Positions 62,077 to 64,000 of a stretch of 64,000 nucleotides of DNA are shown here, piece by piece. A program made the translations under genes and the position numbers. Source of the DNA: Iris pallida (lineage: Eukaryota > Streptophyta > Magnoliopsida > Asparagales > Iridaceae); NCBI GenBank assembly GCA_029216955.1, contig JANAVB010002199.1, forward strand, positions 18,653,053-18,717,052. The letters run 5' to 3'. Position 1 is the stretch's first letter; each line of letters starts with the position of its first letter. The notes under the pieces are model-generated. The model was not told the DNA's origin. It searched no databases and worked only from the letters and a program-made list of their open reading frames with translations.

Positions 62077-64000
62077 TGTCACGCCCCAGAACCAGAATAC
62101 TGGAGAGCGGGGGAATGACTCAGCCAGCTACGTATTACGGGTAGATGAATACCGTATAACACGATCAATGCTGTCTAACCAGACGAGGGGGTGCATACTA
62201 CATGAAAGTCTTACTATGGTCACTTCATATCTATTGTCTCAATCATTCAAACAAAAAGCAAAAATAGAGAACATGTAAGATAAAGCAGTAAGGCATCCCA
62301 AACGCTTGAATCAAAATGTTCTTGAGATCTGACTTTACAAAACATAGCTAGATGATATAGCAAGTATGCACAATTGTTATCAGCTGCAGTCTGACTTAGT
62401 TACAATTATGTAAAAATAAGTACAAGATAATCCGACTAACATGTCGGTGCCAAACGGCTAAGTATAAAGTAAATAACAAAACGAGCGGTGGAGTAAGGGA
62501 CCCACTCGAGTCCTCCTGCGATCATTCCTCTAGTATTGACCATCTTGGAGGTGGAAGTAAGCTGAGTCCTCAGGAACCGGCTCTAAATCTGGCCATACAA
62601 AACCAGAGAGGTTAGACCTCTAATAGCAAGTACCACAAGGAAGGACGATATGAAGGATTAAACCAGTAAGTAAGAGAATATAATAATAGATCTCTGCTTT
62701 CCACTAGGATTTACATAACATCACGACACTTCGAACCAACCTCCCAACCAAACAAAGACAGAAGTTGGCCCGTCATGTCCTGACATTCTGATCATCTCAG
62801 ATAGGCAACAGAGTAGGTACAGTACACAAACAAATCATCTTGAACGACCAATCAACTCCTACGGCTTGCTATTGTGAGTCCCAAGTTATCCTAGAATTAT
62901 GCAAATAGGGATTCCTCAGTTCTTACTATGTGCGAGCAAGGCTAGTCTATCCAGTCAATCAATTGCGCCAATCATGAATTAGACGAGTCCCAGCGGGACG
63001 CCCGTCATCAATATACAATATACAATAATAATATAAGCAGATACCGCTCCCTGCCCGTGTGGCAGGTTTACAGTATCTGTGGAAACCAGCCGGCCTGTCG
63101 GGCACTACTAGTCCCAAGAGGGCTGCCATGTAAGAACTCGGGGATCCATTCTCTCCATGCAATTATTATTTTATTTAACTTAATAGTCTCTACGTTGAGT
63201 GAAATCCCATGCCGTAGATCATGGTCATTCAAATGAGTACTTTCGTACGGGGTACGATATGCACAACTCTACAACGATACCAGTGCGGTTAGGTTGCAGG
63301 TCTTACATAGCGTAATGCAACAATCCAAACTAACCACGGAATAATCATGCCTTGACCATAAAGTACACATGCTTCTTTTGTAAAATAAATAAATAAATAA
63401 ATAAATAGTTTGAAGCCTGCATGTGCCTGTATGTCAATATTCGGGATCAGCCAGTCGATTGTAATAGTTCATATCATGAACGTATCTCATTCATTCAATT
63501 CAATAAGACGACTAGCCAGTCTCTTAGTTCCAACTAGGAACGTATGATCAATTTTAGTCAAGATAACCATCGTCATCAATGGTGACAAGGCATGAAAGTC
63601 AATTAGTATTAAATGGGTCGAGTCTATAACTCTCAAGGTCAAGTTCCAGTCTTACTGGGTATCCATGAACCAATCAAGACACAGGGCACGTTCTACACAA
63701 CCATATGTATCAAAAATATTAACATGCTAAGATTATCGAGTTCATAAAAAGGCATAAGGATATAATAGGAGAATTATCATGCCACCACTAAATGAATAAA
63801 TTATAGAACAAATAAAAACACCCAGGTCAGGAAGTCACGCCAACAAGTCTATGCTAAGGCCAACAAGTCACGCCAACAAGTCTATGCTAAGGCCAATAAG
63901 TCATGCCAACAAGTCTATGCTAAGGCCAATAAGTCACGCAAGAATCGTACACGTAAAAAGTACACCAAGTTAAATAGGAAGTAGTGAGCGTATAAACAAC
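62077..64000 (-). repeat. LTR of an element-D relative, minus strand, runs off the window
   Basis: Begins TGTCACGCCCCAGAACC and aligns with element D's LTR (26028 onward) along most of its length, with many substitutions and small indels, up to about 63780. There the minisatellite differs. It was inserted in the integrase of element F, facing the opposite way. The other half of the element lies right of the window. Confidence 0.88.
63832..63939. repeat. 33-bp minisatellite in the right-edge LTR
   Basis: Three units of AAGTCACGCCAACAAGTC plus TATGCTAAGGCCAAC and a partial fourth. It sits where element D's LTR has its GCGTATG array. Confidence 0.9.

Overview
The window is repeat-rich plant nuclear DNA, probably from an angiosperm with a large genome. 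The evidence is spliced plant genes (an AT-hook PPC-domain protein and a plant-type Cys glutathione peroxidase), plant Ty3/gypsy retrotransposons with chromodomain remnants, hAT and CACTA DNA-transposon pieces, and long AT/TAA microsatellites. I cannot name the species. About 10 kb is ordinary gene space; almost all of the rest is transposable elements nested in one another. || Gene space (1-10.2 kb): the last three exons of an AHL-type PPC/DUF296 gene (+) converge on a complete six-exon cytosolic-type glutathione peroxidase gene (-; 166 aa by my splice model). The GPX introns hold a hAT MITE with a perfect 8-bp target duplication and a second MITE-like element. Its promoter has a TATA box and a pair of TGACG motifs at exact as-1 spacing. 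A foldback element of about 730 bp lies just upstream. || Repeat space (11-64 kb), from oldest to youngest where the order can be read: (i) an LTR relic (21889-22334) is interrupted by a Tekay/Del-like chromovirus on the minus strand (22335-about 54162). (ii) That chromovirus is broken by three later insertions, each with a perfect 5-bp target duplication: an 11.1-kb Ty3 element in its RNase H (26028-37117, TTCAC), a non-coding LARD-type element in its gag (39539-49148, GGCCG), and a solo LTR in its 5' LTR (50006-53550, GCTAG). (iii) A separate LARD-type element (11011-21537, AATAT) sits between the GPX promoter and the nest. (iv) On the right are a CACTA end fragment, the 5' end of another non-coding element, and a plus-strand Ty3 element (55058 onward). 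The last is itself broken by a hAT-like AGGGT-rich insertion and by an opposite-facing LTR that runs off the window. No retrotransposon is intact. || The main discovery-type signal concerns the non-coding and autonomous elements outside the chromovirus. Four LTR families (five elements) carry the same 18-nt primer-binding site, TGGTGGCCCATGCAGGTC, 8-9 nt after the 5' LTR. It is the exact complement of the 3' end of plant tRNA-Ile(AAU) as I recall it, whereas the chromovirus uses the usual initiator-Met site. Three non-coding LTR families also share leader sequence, and two share further internal sequence, despite unrelated-looking LTRs. An inverted-repeat motif, TTTCGAGGACGAAA, precedes the polypurine tract in four elements whether or not they code. 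Their LTRs have a short U3 and a very long R-U5, and several hold family-specific minisatellites, including about 24 copies of a GCCGCATG word spaced about 24 bp apart.
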